64,000 nucleotides of DNA from Solicoccozyma terricola (Eukaryota > Basidiomycota > Tremellomycetes > Filobasidiales > Piskurozymaceae): contig BCLD01000006.1 of the NCBI GenBank assembly GCA_001600875.1, forward strand, positions 883,017 to 947,016, written 5' to 3'. Below, in pieces: positions 30,827-43,301 of this stretch (its first letter is position 1; each line of letters opens with the position of its first letter). The notes under the pieces were generated by a model. It worked only from the letters and a program-made list of their open reading frames with translations, did not search any database and was not told the DNA's origin. The translations under genes and the position numbers were made by a program.

Positions 30827-33800
30827 TCACTTTTCGTGATGCATCTTGGCCTTGATCTGCGGAAGAAAGTTCACTGTTACACACAAGTCCCCTTCGTCCG
30901 CACTCCACCAACTGCACTCACCTTGGAGAGGAACCCGCTCTTCTTACCACTCGAGCTGGTGCTTGATTCTCGCTTATGACCATGCATGCCAGCGACAGCG
31001 GAGCTCTCTGTGGCATCGGCCTGCTTGGCAGGGATAGCGCTGGCAGGCTGACTGGTGGTACCATGACCAACCGCTGCAAACTCTTCCTTGACGTCCTGGT
31101 GAGGTTCCGAGTTGACGGTGGTCTTGTCCGTCGGGGTGGGAATGGCATCAGCGCTGTCAGCAGAACCGACTCCTTGGCTGGCATGACCTGGAGCCTTGGA
31201 TACAGCGTTGAAGGTGTCGGCCTGATGGGTAGTGGTTGGCTTAGGAGTAGGAGGCAGATCTGAGGCAGGTACTTAGGACCGTCAGTGCTTGACGCGATCA
31301 TGTCTATGACCGAGAGCTCACCTTTCTGTTCTATGTCATTCAATCCGTCGCCCAGCCCAATACCAGCTCCTCGGAAATTCTTGTTATGGAGATCGCCGGG
31401 TTCACCATGCCTGATGGCGGTCACGCTGGTGGTCGAGTTTGCACGATCATTCGCGGTTATGTGGCCAGGGCCAGACATGTGACCGGGAATAGCAGAGGCA
31501 GGCTCTGTAGACGCGAAACTACCATTGTTGGTACCACCGCGACCGGAATCTTCAGAAGCACGTTCGGTGCGAGCCGAAATAGGAGCCCCCGCAACACCAG
31601 CAGCGCCGGCGATACCAGCTGCACTGAGTACTTCGATGGGCAAAGCTGGGTTACCAGTCTCCCTCGATTGGTGCTCGTCGGCAACGGGGACGACCTCTAC
31701 TGGCTTTGCATCGATGGCGGTGCCGATGGATTCAGCTTCCGGAAACCCGTGTTCGGTTTTCGAGCTGAATGCCGACGTGGTAGGAGTGGATTCTACGAAA
31801 GCGCCAAGGGCGGGAGCTAGACCGGAACTGTGGGAGTCAGATGGTACAGACCCCCCGGTGGCGCCGGTACCGAGAGTCTCTTGAGTGGCGGAAGTAGAGC
31901 CGACGTTGGTGGGAGGAACGTAGGTAGAGTCGACCTGGGTGGACGAGGGAAGCCTATCTTCGGAAGCGGCGGTGGATGGTTCTGCGACACCGGTGATGAT
32001 ACCGGATGTGGCGCCGGTTGAGGACGAAAAGCCATTGATACCTTCTTTAGCTGGGGAAAGGGTTGGTGTAAGGGGATAGCTGCCAAAGTCTGTTGATACC
32101 GCCACATATTTGCCACTCACCCTTGACATCAGGAGGAACAGCAACACCAGTTTCGTCAGGACCTCCAGGAAGGTCTCCAACACCCGATGGCAAGTCTACA
32201 TTGGCGCAACACATCTGTATGAGTAAATACAGTTGAGAAGGTAGAGAATTGCGACAACTCACTCTTCTCCTCTGGAAGAACAGCAACTCCCGTCTCGGTC
32301 GAGAGACCTGGCAGCGCGCCGACACCGGTAGACCTGTCTCCCGGCTTGGCACCCAATGGTTCCTCCGATGGCAAGCTCTTAGCTGGAGCGACTGGAATTT
32401 CAGGTAGAAGATCAATTTGGGGGAAATCAAACAGAAGAATCCATTTTCGCTTACTAGCTGTAGTACCCGATGTTCCTGCCGCGCCTCCAACGCCACCAGC
32501 AGTAGGATGACCAGTAAGCTCCTCCTTGAGAGCACCTACGATGTCTTGCATGAACCCTTTAGCTTGATGGAGGACGGAACCGTCTGATCCAGCTGTTCCG
32601 GGTACGCGCGGAAGGTCAGACTTGGATGCACGACCTAAGTTCCGCGAAGCGAAATGAAGGGGAATACGAGAGAAAGGGATAGGTATCGTCTCGATTATTA
32701 GACGTTTTATTCGGTCATGTTTCATTGAGGGTCGTAGGAAAAGGGTAGGGAATAGGAGTCGTCGGGAATAAACTCACGTCCGGTTGTAGTAACTCCCTCA
32801 GAGCCACTCAAGATATGTTTAGCTTGATTGAATAGACCGCCCGACTTAGAGGGCGAAGTCGCTGTGATCATGTCTTCTTTTCAGCCAAGGTAGTTTTATG
32901 GATTAAGATGCTAACAAATCCAGTGACTGCTCACTCGTATCACTAGTACTGGTCCGGCGGACTTTGTCCATCAATGAAGGTGGAACTACAGCAAAAGCTG
33001 CTTGACCGACTCTATCGAGTGCATGAGTTACATCCTTGGGGAATGAGATGTTTAGCTACGAATTGAAACTTGAGTTGGTCGAGAATGAGATGAGAAAACG
33101 TACTTCGTAGATTGATGTGGTAGGATGAGAAGCTGAAGTACCCGGAGCAGGAATAGGTTCAGTATCTACCCGGAATGCAAGTAATCGTCAGCTATAATGA
33201 TTCACATTATGACACCTTTCAACGGTTAAAAAAGAAAAAAAAAAACTCACGTCCCCAACCACCCGGCAATTCTTTACCCGGAGTAATGGTCCCACTCGTT
33301 CCAGCTGCCAATCCAGTAAGGATACCTAACTGAGCTGCGGCTTGTTCTCTTCCTGACATCTCTTCGAGATGTTTACCAGTCGCTTGTTCCGCTTTCCGAG
33401 CGTTGAGTTCAGCTCGAGTCAAACCCTCCGAGTGACCAGCGGTGGGTAGAGCAGCTACATTAGCAGATGTAGCCAGTCCCCCACCTGTTACTGGAGCGAA
33501 AGTGGATGAAGAAGGATCGACGCCACCAGTGGACAGTGATGCCATCTTGGTGGTTATTGGAATATCTCCTGATGCATGTTCGCCACCAACACCAGAGTTG
33601 AAGCCGGTTGGACGTGGGATGTCACCTGAAGCATGTTCACCACCGAGACCGGCATTGAAACCCGATGTTGGAGCATCGGTGTTAGGGGCAGGGGTGGAGG
33701 AGTTAGGGAGAGCGTCGGTTGGAGAGTCACCGGTCGCGGTAGCGTATCCGCCGGTGGAAGCTGTTGGTGAATTGACAGCAGCAATGAGTTTATCACCCCA

Positions 33801-33983
33801 TTCCGCTGCCTGGAGGAGTGAGAGGCAATGAAAAAGTCAGTTGTGTTGAGACCGAGGCATTGGAGTCGAGTTTAAACGCTGGCTGTAGCTGCTCACTGGA
33901 GTGCCGACGCCGGTGGAGGAAGGTGGCATGGTGCCTAGGGATCCTGGAATGCCAGTTGTATTGGCGGTGTCTGCACCGCTCAT
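30827..33983 (-). CDS. Repetitive disordered protein with ETGVAV modules, basic C-terminus
   Basis: I do not recognise a named family. The start at 33983 gives MSGADTANTTGIPGSLGTMP. At least ten exons are needed. The N-terminal exons carry tandem near-copies (GFNAGLGGEHASGDIPRP and GFNSGVGGEHASGDIPIT). Then come GLTRAELNARKAEQATGKHL, AQLGILTGLAAGTSGTI and TPGKELPGGWG. Exons near 32120-32450 repeat a module: GVGALPGLSTETGVAVLPEE and GVGDLPGGPDETGVAVPPDV. The long exon 31320-32030 is rich in Ala, Thr, Ser and Gly. The protein ends SGKKSGFLSK, then IKAKMHHEK, a basic tail. No membrane segment or signal peptide is clear. The style resembles hydrophilic stress-type proteins, which is only an impression. 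It converges on the HbrB gene, with 121 bp between stops. Confidence 0.65.
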
Positions 33984-34218
33984 TGCTACTACTGTATAGC
34001 TGCTGGACGAGTTCTGTGTGTGGGATGGAGAGATGGAGTGGAGTGTTGAGGAGGAATGACGAAGACTGAGTACTGCCCACGACGGTGGTGGCCCATACTG
34101 CCCATGACGCGGGAGTGGGCGATCGATTCGATGTCGTCATAGATCACACACCGCGGATTCAAGCGCAGCAGTCGTCGGCGGGTAACCCATACAGCTCATC
34201 GCTCATCGCAACTAACAA

Positions 34219-37200
34219 TCACGACGTCTCCGACCGCGCCTGCGCTAGTAGCTCCGTCCACTCCCTTACAAGTTCGCTCATCTCACCGGATCGATCAACT
34301 GCTTCATCCTTTGTCAGCCTTCCAATACCGGTCGAATCTCCTGGATGGCAGCGACTCTCACCTATAAAAACCGCCACCACCTGCTGGAACAAGTCGCGCT
34401 TCGACAGCCCGCACACCTCAGGCGACCACCCATCATCCCCTCCCAGTTGACTGCAATGCTCATATAATTAGCATATGCGACACTGCGTCAACTACGCCCA
34501 TCCCCCTCAAACCACCACTCACCGATAAACCGGGCCATATAGCTCCTTGAGCAACTCATCCGCCTTATTCACATATCCATGATTGGCTATTAGCTTCGCA
34601 TATTCCAACAAATTCGCTCGATACTCCGCAGGCGAGTGAAGTAAGGCACACGCATGCAACTTCGTCTCCAAATGTCCTAGAGTTATCGCCTCGCCCCACC
34701 ATGCTTCCTGCATGTGAGCTCCTGGACCCTGATGGGCATTCGCTTCGATATTTCCGACGATCTCAGCACTTCCTCGTGCAAAGGTCGAACTTGCAAAGAT
34801 CGGACTATTCGCAGCCCACCACGCCGTCGACACCTCTTCCCATGCGCGGAAGGCGGCATCGTATGCGCATGCCAGACCTGATGATAGCTGAATTAAGGGC
34901 GTTCCGTTGGGTCTGATAGTTGCGTTGATGATGGTAGGAGTGGCGGATGTAGAGCTTGTTGGAAGGTCGGCGAGAAGTGTAGAGACGTTGACGGGGTCGA
35001 ATAGAGCTTTACGGGTCCGAACGTTCCTGGGGATGGAAATCATGTCCTTTAGTATATACTAGTGGTAATGCACCCAGCTACAATTGTTCACTCACCACGC
35101 ATGCAACATTCCCCTAGATGTGATCGCCATGACGTAGTATTTGCAGACGTCCACATATGAGACCACAGAATCGAGCTTGATTGTCGGTAGCTTCCTGTCA
35201 GAGTATGAAGAATCCAGTCGGTGGTTATTCTACATGGAAAAATGGACCTTCGCACCCACCTAACTCCACTCGATGAGTATATAGTCAACGTCCCATCTTC
35301 TGTGGCGACCGCCGACAAGACACTTGATGAAGCGATAGCAACGACTGCACTGCCAATGACATCTGCCCACAGAGTCTTGCCAGCGGCTCGGTAGGTAAGC
35401 GTGGTTGGTCCTGTGAGACAGCGGATGTGTGAGCGGCATGAGCGATAGTAAGTATGGGATTCCACCAGCTTTTTCGAACGACACTCACCACCTTGCGCAT
35501 CGTTCTCCGCCGTCACAACCACATTCGTCGCATCCACCGCTGCAACTCTGACCATCGAATGCACTTTCGGAACAGGAAGTATTGGACCACCTCGTTCGCC
35601 TCCGGAGGTAGGCATTGTAAACGCCGGTCTCAGTTCTCGCGCCGGACCGGAATCCAATGCATGTTGTCCACCTAATATCCTGCCCCTCACTTGTCCCACT
35701 GGCCGACTCCTCAAAACTGCCAGATCTCCCGTTGCCGCGTCGACATCCTTCAGCATCGACAGACGAGACTCGTCGATCCTTGACTGACTCTCTAAAGGTT
35801 GTTCCGCAGCAGCAGCGAACGCGCCAGCCGTATTCTGCATTGTCACCGCCGGCTGATAGTGCGCTTGGTTGAGGGCCTCGGTACTAGCCAGTGTTGCGAC
35901 AAGAGAGGGTTGAATCCTTCTCTTCCCGTTCGGCATGATGGTGACTTTCTGCGGGACGGGTTTGGTGGATAAGATGTTGACTTCTCCAAAGCCGTTGCTC
36001 GGCGGCTTGTTCAACCCAGCAGGGGTAGGAGCGAATGCAGGAACGGCCCGCATGGCTGAAGGATGGCGAACGGGTTTCCGTTGAGTGTATCCGAACTTTT
36101 CTACTGCGGTTTGAGCTGCCTCGGGTCCCATCAAGGAAGGTAATTCTGCCGCGTCGAATGTGATCGCGCATATGGTTCCATCTGAAGAACAGCCATAGAC
36201 AGAGAGTCCGTCATTGGACCTAAACACAGGAAAGTTCCACATCAGGTGTGTACTCAAATCTCGCGACCTTAAACGAACGGAAGGAACATCGCTCACCATG
36301 AAAGATCCAGAATTTGCCTCTCGAAGATGTCCTTGACCACGACCAGAGGCGCGGTGTGGGAGTTCTTCCATATTGAGATACTATTATCATCCGCACCAAG
36401 AGCCACCATCGACGTTGGATCATCTTTTCCCTCTTCCGCAAACAAACGTGGATTGAATGACTGCATACGCGCTTTATTAGCCCCCGATCTACAGCCTTGG
36501 ATAAGAGCGCCCCCTCCTACTCACAGCCACCTGAATAGTGTTCTCATGACCCACAAATGAAATGTCACTATCCCATATCTCCCTATCAATCACAGACGCG
36601 ACAAAGACCGGGCCATTCATCGCGTTCGAAGCTGCTATGAAAGATCCTTCAGGCGACCAACTCAGTCGACGGAAGAAAGTGTTTGCGGGAGAGGATTGGA
36701 AGGGTTTTTCAACCGTGGCGATCAAAGACCAGTCTTCTGTGGACCATATTTTCACCGACTTGTCGTCGGACTTATGGGGAGCATACCATACCAAAATCAG
36801 CGTCTCCCATAACATCTATATGCGATAACATACCTGAGTGGCCAAGTATTGTCCAACTGGATCCCAACAAACTCCTTTAACAAATCCTTGGTGTTGATCT
36901 ATCCTTCTGATGCGATCTATGGAAATTCCCGGTAGTCTTGAATTAGTACGCACGTTGCGCACATCCACACTAGCACCGAAGCTCACCGAACGAATACCCA
37001 TCCCAAATGAAGATAATACTATCTAATCCAACCGATGCGATCATCGAATCATCCATGTTCCATGCTAGATCAGCCACATCTGTCAACGAGTGGAAGTAGG
37101 AAGAATCAGTCGGATATTGCTACAAATGTTAGGTCAGGATGCGACTTACCGGATTCATGTCCTACCAATCGCTTTAGTGGTTTCCAATTTTCTACATTGA

Positions 37201-37813
37201 CATCATCCGAACCCCATACTTTCCCACCTCCAGACCTAATATCAAACACTCAGACAACTCTCAGCTTACGCATCCACCATCAGATAATGTCTCCAGGCTG
37301 ATCAACTCACGGATCCAGATCCCAAACCATTACGACCCCGTCATCACTCCCACTAGCCAGATACCTCCCATGATGAGCCCATCTAACTGTCAACACCGGT
37401 CCATTATGCAATGCCAATGTGCAGAGTAGCTTGGGGTTGGCGTCGTTCTGAGCAACAGATTCGGAGAGTATAGGAAGGGTTGACCAGATTTTGATCTTGG
37501 CGTCTGGATGTTTGTAGGAAGGGGAAGAAATGGTTAGAGGAACTGGTTAGGGAGCGTTATGGAGGGCGGAGGAAGAGACGTACCGAGTGATCCGGTGGCA
37601 AGTCTTGAGCAATCAGGATGAACGGATATACTGAAGATGGTACTCTTCTTCTTCTTTTCATCTGAATGGAGCAGAATGTGGCCAACAACGTCAGGGGACT
37701 TTTGCAAACGACTGTTGTGCTCTGCCGGCGCGAACGCCACGAGTAGCGTGGGAAGACGATATGGAGGTGTGCTCACCTTGGTGGACGACCCATGACGGCT
37801 TGACTACGTGCAT
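34219..37813 (-). CDS. HIR1: HIR complex histone chaperone subunit Hir1/HIRA
   Basis: Hir1/HIRA deposits H3-H4 independently of replication and represses histone genes as part of the HIR complex in the nucleus. The start at 37813 gives MHVVKPSWVVHQ, the classic N-terminus. It is followed by spliced exons with IFSISVHPDCSRLATGS and further WD40 blades: HQGFVKGVCWDPVGQYLATQ, SDDKSVKIWSTEDWSLIATV, FRRLSWSPEGSFIAASNAMN, and SNDGLSVYGCSSDGTICAIT. The C-terminal Hira domain includes NGTPLIQLSSGLACAYDAAF, RAWEEVSTAWWA, HLETKLHACALLHSPAEYR and LIANHGYVNKADELLKELYG. The last exon (34219-34450) encodes CGLSKRDLFQQVVAVF and ends LAQARSETS. Around twelve short introns are needed. The B-domain motif region (RRIQPSLVATLAS) near 35900 is present. 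Confidence 0.9.
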
Positions 37814-38154
37814 GGTTAGCACCGGGGTGTCCCGTAGATGTAGCCAGTCAGATGGGTCTGGAGAGGACGGTGTGGACGTTGACGACCTTGGTTACTATGC
37901 ATGGTTGGTACAAGACCCGTCGCGCTAATTGAATCAGAGGTAAACAAACAAAGTGCCACGTAATATTCTTCAACAGCGCAATGCTTTCATTTCTGCAGAC
38001 CTGCTCACAAATCGAGCGGTGGAATGGCTTCACAAGTTGTACTACCGCGAGGGTGAGGCATGTTAATGAGGAGGAGGAGGAGGAACAGAGAAGACAAGTT
38101 GTCTTTGGGAGTTACCTTCTTGGAGAAAATAAGGTCTTTCTAGACATGAACACC
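37814..38154. other. Intergenic gap upstream of HIR1, before the tRNA gene
   Basis: These 341 bp hold the HIR1 promoter on the minus strand. A GAGGAGGAGGAGGAG-type purine stretch is at about 38070-38090. No coding frame or extra RNA gene is visible. Confidence 0.5.
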
Positions 38155-38249
38155 CGTTCATTAGTATAGCGGTCATTACACCAGATTCTGATCGCCTCAA
38201 ACGTCTTCATGACTTTCTGGTAACCCCGGTTCGATCCCGGGATGGACGT
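38155..38249 (+). tRNA. tRNA-Gln (CUG anticodon), with intron
   Basis: A tRNA cloverleaf can be read from the sequence. The acceptor stem CGTTCAT (38155-38161) pairs with ATGGACG (38242-38248). The D-arm region reads TAGTATAGCGGTCATTAC. The anticodon stem is CCAGA with TCTGG, and the T-arm is CCCGG-TTCGATC-CCGGG. With T32-T33 before it, the anticodon is CTG, for CAG codons (Gln), followed by A37. About 23 nt of intron sits at the canonical place, one base 3' of the anticodon. Box A- and box B-like elements (TAGTATAGCGG and GGTTCGATCCC) are intact. The gene lies between HIR1 and AP-3 beta. The isotype rests on my fold. Confidence 0.8.
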
Positions 38250-38604
38250 CGATTTTTGCCGTTTTCGTTTTCTTCCGTGTGCTTGACTTTTGAGAACAGC
38301 AAAAGACTTTCGTATTGATTGCTTGTCTATGTGTCTTTTTTGACTGTGCCGAGCCAACAATCAACGCTTGCTCGTACTACTACCACAGCGGACAGACACC
38401 GGGAGTGTGCCCTGCTGCTCAATCGTTCAACTGTCTTGGAATGCATTGAATTATGCTGCCGTCAAGCGTTTAGACCCACGTGACCTTATCCCAGGTGACG
38501 TTCCTCGGCCAGCAGCGATGGTATTCCACATCAGAGGGATCGCTACGTCGGCTACTGACACAGAGCAGTCAGCGAAGAAAGGGCGAACAGGTCATCGAGC
38601 AGTC

Positions 38605-41600
38605 ATGGCATTCCAGTCCCTCGCCAATAATGCCACTCGGCTCTCACAGCGCATACAGGAGAATTTCAAGGTGAGCAGCAGGTCGCAGCGAGGTATTTTA
38701 ATCGACCTTGGCTCGAGGCTGAATTTCCTTCTCCACCACATAGGAGTCAACGCGAGATCTTCCAATCCTTCAAGGGACAGCTGGATCATCAGCTGCGTAC
38801 TTTGATTATTCGGATGACAAGTTGAAAGATATCTCCAAGTTGTTGGAGAGTCGGTTGGATCAGGAGCGATTGGAAGGCATGAAGCGGTTGATAGCTGTGA
38901 GTGGTGCCTGATCAGTAGCTTACGGTCCTTGATCTCATCTTGTCGACATAATACAGATGATATCAAAAGGAAGGGATATGGAGGCTTTCTTCGCTCAGGT
39001 AGTCAAGAATGTTGCGTCACCATCTATTGAAATCCGGAAGCTGGTGAGTTGAATCAATTAAGATGTCGCTCTTGGACATTAAATGACGAACACCGAGATT
39101 ATAGGTCTACATCTACCTTTTAAGATAGTAAGCGTAATGTTAACTTTCAGCAGGCGGCCACGAGGCTGACAAGAGCAATTACAACCCACACAGTGCCTCC
39201 TCAAACCCTGATCTCCTCCTACTATCTATCAACACATTCCAAAAGGATCTATCCGATCATTCCCCACTGATTCGTGCGATGTCATTGAGGGTACTGACGT
39301 CAATACGATTACCCGTGATTCAAGGTGAGTAGATGTCGGTAGGCTGCAGAGATTTATTGGTTAAATGTTGCGCTTGCGACACCAGGGATTGTGATGATTG
39401 GCTTGAATAAGTTGGTCAAAGATCGGAATCCTTGGGTAAGGAAGAGCGTCGCCGGTGGTCTTGCAAAGGTCTACGAGTGAGTGTCAATAACACTTCGGGT
39501 TTTGAATATGAAAGACCTTTCTAAAATCCCTCTGCTTTCACAGCATGGACACCACGACACAACCACTCCTCCTACCACTCCTCGAAACCCTCCTATCCTC
39601 ACAATCCCCAATCACGCTAGGCGTAACCCTAACGGCATGGCATGATATCTGTCCCGATAATTTATCGTTGCTTCATCCGTATTATAGGCGGATATGTCGG
39701 ATACTCGTCGATGCCGATGAATGGGGACAGACCGTCGCTCTAGACGTGTTGTTACGGTATGCAAGAGCAATGTTGGAAAAACCAGAATTGGCCGGATCAG
39801 TCAAGCCAGACGAGAGTAAAGATATAAATGGGGAGGTGCAGGAGAACGCTGAGAAGGCCAAGGAATTGGAAGAAGGGGAAGAGGAACAGGAAGACGACGA
39901 CATCGATCAAGACATCTACCTCCTCCTGTTCTGCGCAAAGCCACTTCTACAATCCAGGAACCCTGCCGTTGTTCTCGGAACAATCAGGCTTTTCTACTAT
40001 CTCGCACCTGCAAAACACTCGGAAATCGCCCAGCCTCTGCTCGTCCAACCTTTACTGAGACTGGTGGATGGGCTGGTCAGACCGGAGATCTCATCGCTTG
40101 CTGTGGAGGTTTGCCAGGAAGTCGCGGAGCAAAGACCTGTGAGTTTCCCTCAGTTCATTGCTTCATGTGTCAACCTGACAAAGACGCCATGGACCTTCTT
40201 TAGTGGCTCTTCGAGGGTCTTCATACGCGATTTCTTCTACGGGCAACGGACTCCGTCCGCGTCAAAAGAGCGAAGATATCGATTCTTCGTGACCTTGTAA
40301 ACGCCGAGACCGCCCCGTTTTTGATACGGGAGTTCAAGGTGAGAATGTAGGGAGCTCTAATGTGAATTCGTGGGGTGCTGACATACAGACTATTTTGACT
40401 AGCAATATGGTCGCATTCCGGAAGTTGCAGTATCTCAAGATGCCATCGATGCAATCGGGTATTGTGCTTCGACACAACCAGAGGTCCATGCCTTCGGCCT
40501 AGGGTTACTCATGCAGCACTTGCGCAGTCTGAGAGGTGCGTCTGAAGTGACGCATTCTTAAGTGCCGGTCGATTGATGGGATGAACGAAAATTGCAGATT
40601 CATCGGTAGCTCAAGCCGTCATAGTCCTCAAATCTCTCATACAAGCAGCGGAGACTTCTGAAGCGGCCCCAAGTTTCCGCAAAGTAGACACCGAGAAACT
40701 GGTCTCAAGACTCGTCCGGCAATTAGATAGTATCAGCAACCCAAATGCTCGATCTTGCGTGTTCTGGTTAGCGGGGCAATATGCGGCGAGACAAGGCGGG
40801 ACGGATACGGATGCGTCTGGGAATTTCGATGGAATAGCTCCTTGGGCGCCAGACACCCTACGCAAGGGTGCGAAGGGCTTTGCTGACGAAGTGAGAAGCG
40901 TTTCTCTGCAGCTTTCGGCCCAGATTTTGGTTGACATTACTTCCTCTCTCATAGGCGGCCATTGCCAAGCTTCAAATTCTCACTCTCGCTGCGAAGCTTG
41001 TTGTGCTGTGCCCTGCCAAGGAGATCCAGCTGTTGTCACAATATGTGCTGAGTCTCGCACGATATGATGCAGACTGGGATGTACGCGACCGCGGAAGATT
41101 CTTACACGGACTCTTGCGGGGGATACGCCAAACCGCGTCAGGAGAAAATGGCCAGGGCAAATACGACAGCGAAGAGGAGGAGGACGAGGATGTCGGGGGT
41201 GTGACATTGAGAAGAGAGCAGGTCAAGTTGGTTCTGCTAGGGGACAGGACGATGAATGTAAAGGCACAAGGACCACGAGGTGAGTTTCTCGAGCGTCTTA
41301 ACCTCCCACGCACTACAAACGACGCAGCTGACCCGAATATCATCAAAGCATGTGAGCAACGTGAAGAGCTGCCGATAGGATCATTATCAAATTGGAGTGG
41401 TAGGAAGCTTCAAGGGTCTGAAGCCTTGCCTGTTTGGCCCGAAGAGCCGTCAGATCCCAGCTTGAGAGAAACTGAGGTGAGGGGGCGAAATCCATGCCTT
41501 GGGAAAATCCCACCCTTCTCTGACTTGGTACTCGTCGTTTAGGAGGACAATCCCCAGCCAACGCCTACACCACTGTTACAACGCAACTCTTCTTTCCAAC

Positions 41601-41993
41601 CATCTCCAAGCCTAGCGAGTCCTGCCTTTACATCTTCCCAGCTACCATCATCATCAGGTATGGGCACACCTACTGCGCCGAGTCACACTGTCTCAAAGGG
41701 CAAATTCAAGGATTTGGATGCGTTCTTGGATGAAAGTAGCGAAGAGGAGAGTGAAGAAGAGGAGGACGAAGAAGAAGAAGTTGCGGTTGTTGAAGTGATG
41801 TGAGTGGGTCTTACCATTCAGTTGTGTGCTGGATCTGACCCCATTCACCGGGTCTACCAGGCGTAAAGCCCCTCAGGCACAGCCCACTTCGTTTGTTCCT
41901 CGTTACGAGGAGGCCGACTCAGACGCCGATCTCGATAACGAGACTAGCGAAGAAGAATCAGAGGAGGATGCTGGACTTACTCGACGTCGATAA
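38605..41993 (+). CDS. APL6: AP-3 adaptor complex beta subunit
   Basis: AP-3 beta is an adaptin of the complex that sorts cargo from the Golgi to the vacuole. The chosen start at 38605 gives [20 protein letters not shown]; an in-frame ATG at 38518 would add 29 residues. Adaptin trunk motifs follow: [105 protein letters not shown], and further HEAT-like exons to [20 protein letters not shown]. An acidic serine-rich hinge ([18 protein letters not shown]) follows. The protein ends in an acidic segment and TRRR at 41993. The hinge occupies the very end and I see no C-terminal ear domain, so it is shorter than animal AP3B and closer to yeast Apl6. About a dozen introns. The 355-bp gap upstream of the start holds its promoter. 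Confidence 0.9.
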
Positions 41994-43301
41994 ACGTCAC
42001 AAGTATCAATTAGTTGTACATTTGATCAGTGTATTCAACACTCGTACTTTCAGTCGATGACTCAGGACGCTTGCTCGCGTCGTTGAGAAGCTTCAGACCA
42101 CACTGATTTACAGTTCGAGGAGGTTCCGAACAGCAAGAATCAACCTCACAAGACTTTTAGGTAACCTTGGAGGTTTGCTCTACAAGTAGTGCAGTATCCA
42201 CGCACAGCAACCTCTTCAGCGCCATGGAGCATGGTGATATTCCGACTGGTGGGAATGTAAAAGTCGTCGCATTCGACTCGGAATACGTGCAGCGCTATCC
42301 AATATACCCAGCCAGCGTGTCCTGCTCCTTTTTTTGGGCGCCGAGAGGATGTAACAAGTAAGACCCCTTGCGAGCTGTCTTGAAGTATTCACAAACGACT
42401 CCAATCTACGTAACCTTTGTAACAATGTGTCAACGCTCGCAAGCCAACCTGCTATTTCATGATCTTCCCCATCCCGCTCCAGCTTATCAGACCTCACAAT
42501 TGTGCCGAGCCAAAGAGCAAGGCAGAATCCCTTGCTTGGAGCTGGATCGCTCTCTGCAGACCTTTCGTAGGATAATATGGCGAGAGGAATGGCTTTGATG
42601 CGGTCCTGTGTCTTCCCATACCTGGTTCGGACAATTTATGTCAGTTTTTGCCACTGTGCATGAATGAATGGTCTAGACGGATATGAGGGTGGATGCTAGG
42701 GACGACTGGTGTATGATATGAGACCGAATCGTATAAGGTTCCTTCCCAGAGTGGACAACCTCACGTATACGATGGCAAGAGTTTCAGTACGAAGAAGGAT
42801 CTTGGTGGTTAGATTTCAATCACCATGCGGACGGAAGGAATCACCATTAGCGTGTTGTAAGATCCCACATTCGTAGCCTGATGTAACAGCTGGGTTTCAA
42901 TAATCGATGATCGTATAATAACAGATGGAGAGCAGACGTCTTTACGCTGCGGTATGCGCCGCTCGGTGATTCGCTTCACAACGATGGAATATGCGTCAGT
43001 GCTGACTCTACCCACCTTACAAATGTGGCGACGAAGGGAGCGACTTTGAAACGACGTTGCTGGAAAGGGGGGGGGGGGGGGGCAAGAGCACAGGGTAGAC
43101 GAGCCTTCTAAATTTCGCTATCCCATCGTCCATCTCCTCGCTGAAAGACACCCAGAACACACCCAGATAATAAATACAACGAGAACGTGAAATCATACAT
43201 CATCAACTCTACACCGATCGTCTCGGATTAAACATCCCCACTAAAACCAAACATCCCAACCCAATCATCACGTAACATCTCTCAACCCCAACGTTCCCAA
43301 T
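41994..43301. other. Largest gene-poor gap, with a possible small unassigned gene and a G16 tract
   Basis: This is 1.3 kb without a recognised gene. On the plus strand an ATG at 42223 opens MEHGDIPTGGNVKVVAFDSE and reaches a GTAAG donor at 42358. A following stretch (42432-42570) can be read as a second exon with CYFMIFPIPLQLIRPHNCAE and a stop. The sequence has no family match that I can see, so I do not call a CDS. A run of 16 G lies at 43067-43082. The remainder is AT-balanced without long frames and includes the AP-3 beta 3' UTR and the DAD1 3' UTR. Confidence 0.4.

Noticed and set aside
28963..42000. Functional gene cluster (TORC2, HIR1, AP-3)
   Set aside because: The genes serve unrelated pathways and are transcribed on different strands, with no shared motif. 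Ordinary gene neighbourhood is the simpler reading.
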